NCBI RefSeq assembly: GCF_011250555.1
Contig: NZ_JAANMZ010000003.1
Coordinates: 153,177-217,176, forward strand
Length of the DNA stretch: 64,000 bases
Direction: 5' to 3'
Source: Bacillus sp. MM2020_4
GTDB lineage: Bacteria; Bacillota; Bacilli; Bacillales; Cytobacillaceae
In this document: in pieces, positions 63,879-64,000 of the stretch
Numbering within the stretch: the first letter of the stretch is position 1
How the letters are laid out: each line of letters opens with the position of its first letter
Notes under the pieces: generated by a model
Databases searched by the model: none
The model's input: the letters and a program-made list of their open reading frames with translations, nothing else
Told to the model about the DNA's origin: nothing
Program-made: the position numbers and the translations under genes

Positions 63879-63937
63879 ATGCTCCCCTTTAGGTAGACAG
63901 ATTAAAAAATAAAAATCTGGCTACTTAAGGGGAGTAT
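63879..63937 (+). terminator. Imperfect long hairpin at the IS left end
   Basis: ATGCTCCCCTTTAGGTAG (63879-63896) and CTACTTAAGGGGAGTAT (63921-63937), plus inner CAGATT/AATCTG, can fold into one long stem followed by a T run. It could stop hem-operon transcription from entering the transposase gene. Confidence 0.65.
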
Positions 63938-63942
63938 TTTTT

Positions 63943-64000
63943 ATGTCCAAAAGAGCTTTTTCTGCAGAGTATAAATATGAGGTTCTAAAAGCTTGGGAGG
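63943..64000 (+). CDS. Transposase OrfA, N-terminal fragment (runs off the window)
   Basis: The frame MSKRAFSAEYKYEVLKAWE begins right after the IS terminal hairpin and runs off the window. This is the start of a helix-turn-helix protein of the IS3-family OrfA type, in which a basic MSKR.FS.EYK..V start leads into a DNA-binding domain that recognises the IS ends. GGGGAG (63929-63934) is close enough to serve as ribosome binding site. Only 19 residues are visible, so the subgroup is not certain. Confidence 0.65.
   Translation, partial: MSKRAFSAEYKYEVLKAWE

Larger units (their letters stand above)
63875..64000 (+). mobile_element. Left end of an insertion sequence (IS3-like), cut by window end
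   Basis: Just 23 bases after hemL a TG-starting terminal sequence (TGATATGCTCCCCTTTAGG, from 63875) is followed by a close inverse copy (CTACTTAAGGGGAGTAT, 63921-63937) and then a reading frame of transposase type. TG...CTCCCC is typical of IS3-family ends such as the IS150 group. The other end and any target duplication lie outside the window. Confidence 0.75.

Overview
This window is a gene-dense, AT-rich stretch of chromosome from a spore-forming member of the Bacillaceae (Bacillus / Neobacillus-like; genus not settled). The evidence is gene order close to the coaE-gapB-speD ... hemAXCDBL segment of Bacillus subtilis, the spore genes sspI, gerE, gerM, ytxC and lonB, and candidate sigma-F, sigma-K and sigma-W promoters. 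GGAGG-type ribosome binding sites and frequent TTG/GTG starts also fit. Nearly all genes lie on the + strand. Many starts given here are downstream of the longest possible reading frame, because ribosome binding sites and family alignment point there.

Layout. 1-6.7 kb: end of coaE, gluconeogenic gapB with a CcpN-like site, speD behind a structured leader, a small unknown gene, nrdR, the primosome genes dnaB-dnaI, and ytxC. 6.7-18.2 kb: translation genes with their leaders: T-box thrS, infC-rpmI-rplT behind an L20-type leader, ysdA/ysdB, a dimeric dUTPase, an M42 peptidase, sspI, an rRNA methyltransferase, and T-box pheST. 18.2-25.4 kb: pterin dehydratase and RNase HIII on the - strand, then zapA, cvpA, polX, mutS2, a DUF350 gene and a 27-residue membrane peptide gene. 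25.4-30.7 kb: fatty-acid oxidation (lcfA, fadR, fadB, etfB, etfA) with a clear FadR operator. 30.8-38.9 kb: trxA, uvrC, lysC behind a lysine riboswitch, yslB, sdhCAB. 39-47.3 kb: class D sortase, gerE, a PAS histidine kinase, a HesB-like gene, marR-type ysmB, racE, gerM, rph, rdgB, ysnB. 47.3-56.8 kb: tRNA-Arg, a TPR protein, tig, clpX, lonB, lonA, engB. 56.8-63.9 kb: a small membrane protein and the haem operon hemAXCDBL. The last ~125 bases are the left end of an insertion sequence.

How it works together. The window is mostly core physiology under several modes of control: two T-boxes sense Thr and Phe tRNA charging, a lysine riboswitch controls aspartokinase, an L20 leader controls infC-rpmI-rplT, FadR controls beta-oxidation, and CcpN probably restricts gapB to gluconeogenesis. 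Protein quality control (tig, clpX, lonB, lonA) and haem synthesis sit together.

I found no defence island, prophage or biosynthetic cluster. The best candidate for something undescribed is the speD leader (1712-1852). It starts at a strong promoter and is closed by an 11-bp perfect helix. Inside it are two mutually exclusive hairpins, and a loop carries an 8-base perfect complement to the speD Shine-Dalgarno sequence. That is the architecture of a translational riboswitch. Also worth a look are two intergenic arrays with a ~21-bp period (18.25 and 51.73 kb), a recurring 13-bp element related to GGTGTCAGGCACC found in both non-coding and coding DNA, and a ~140-nt terminated leader or small RNA before the PAS kinase.
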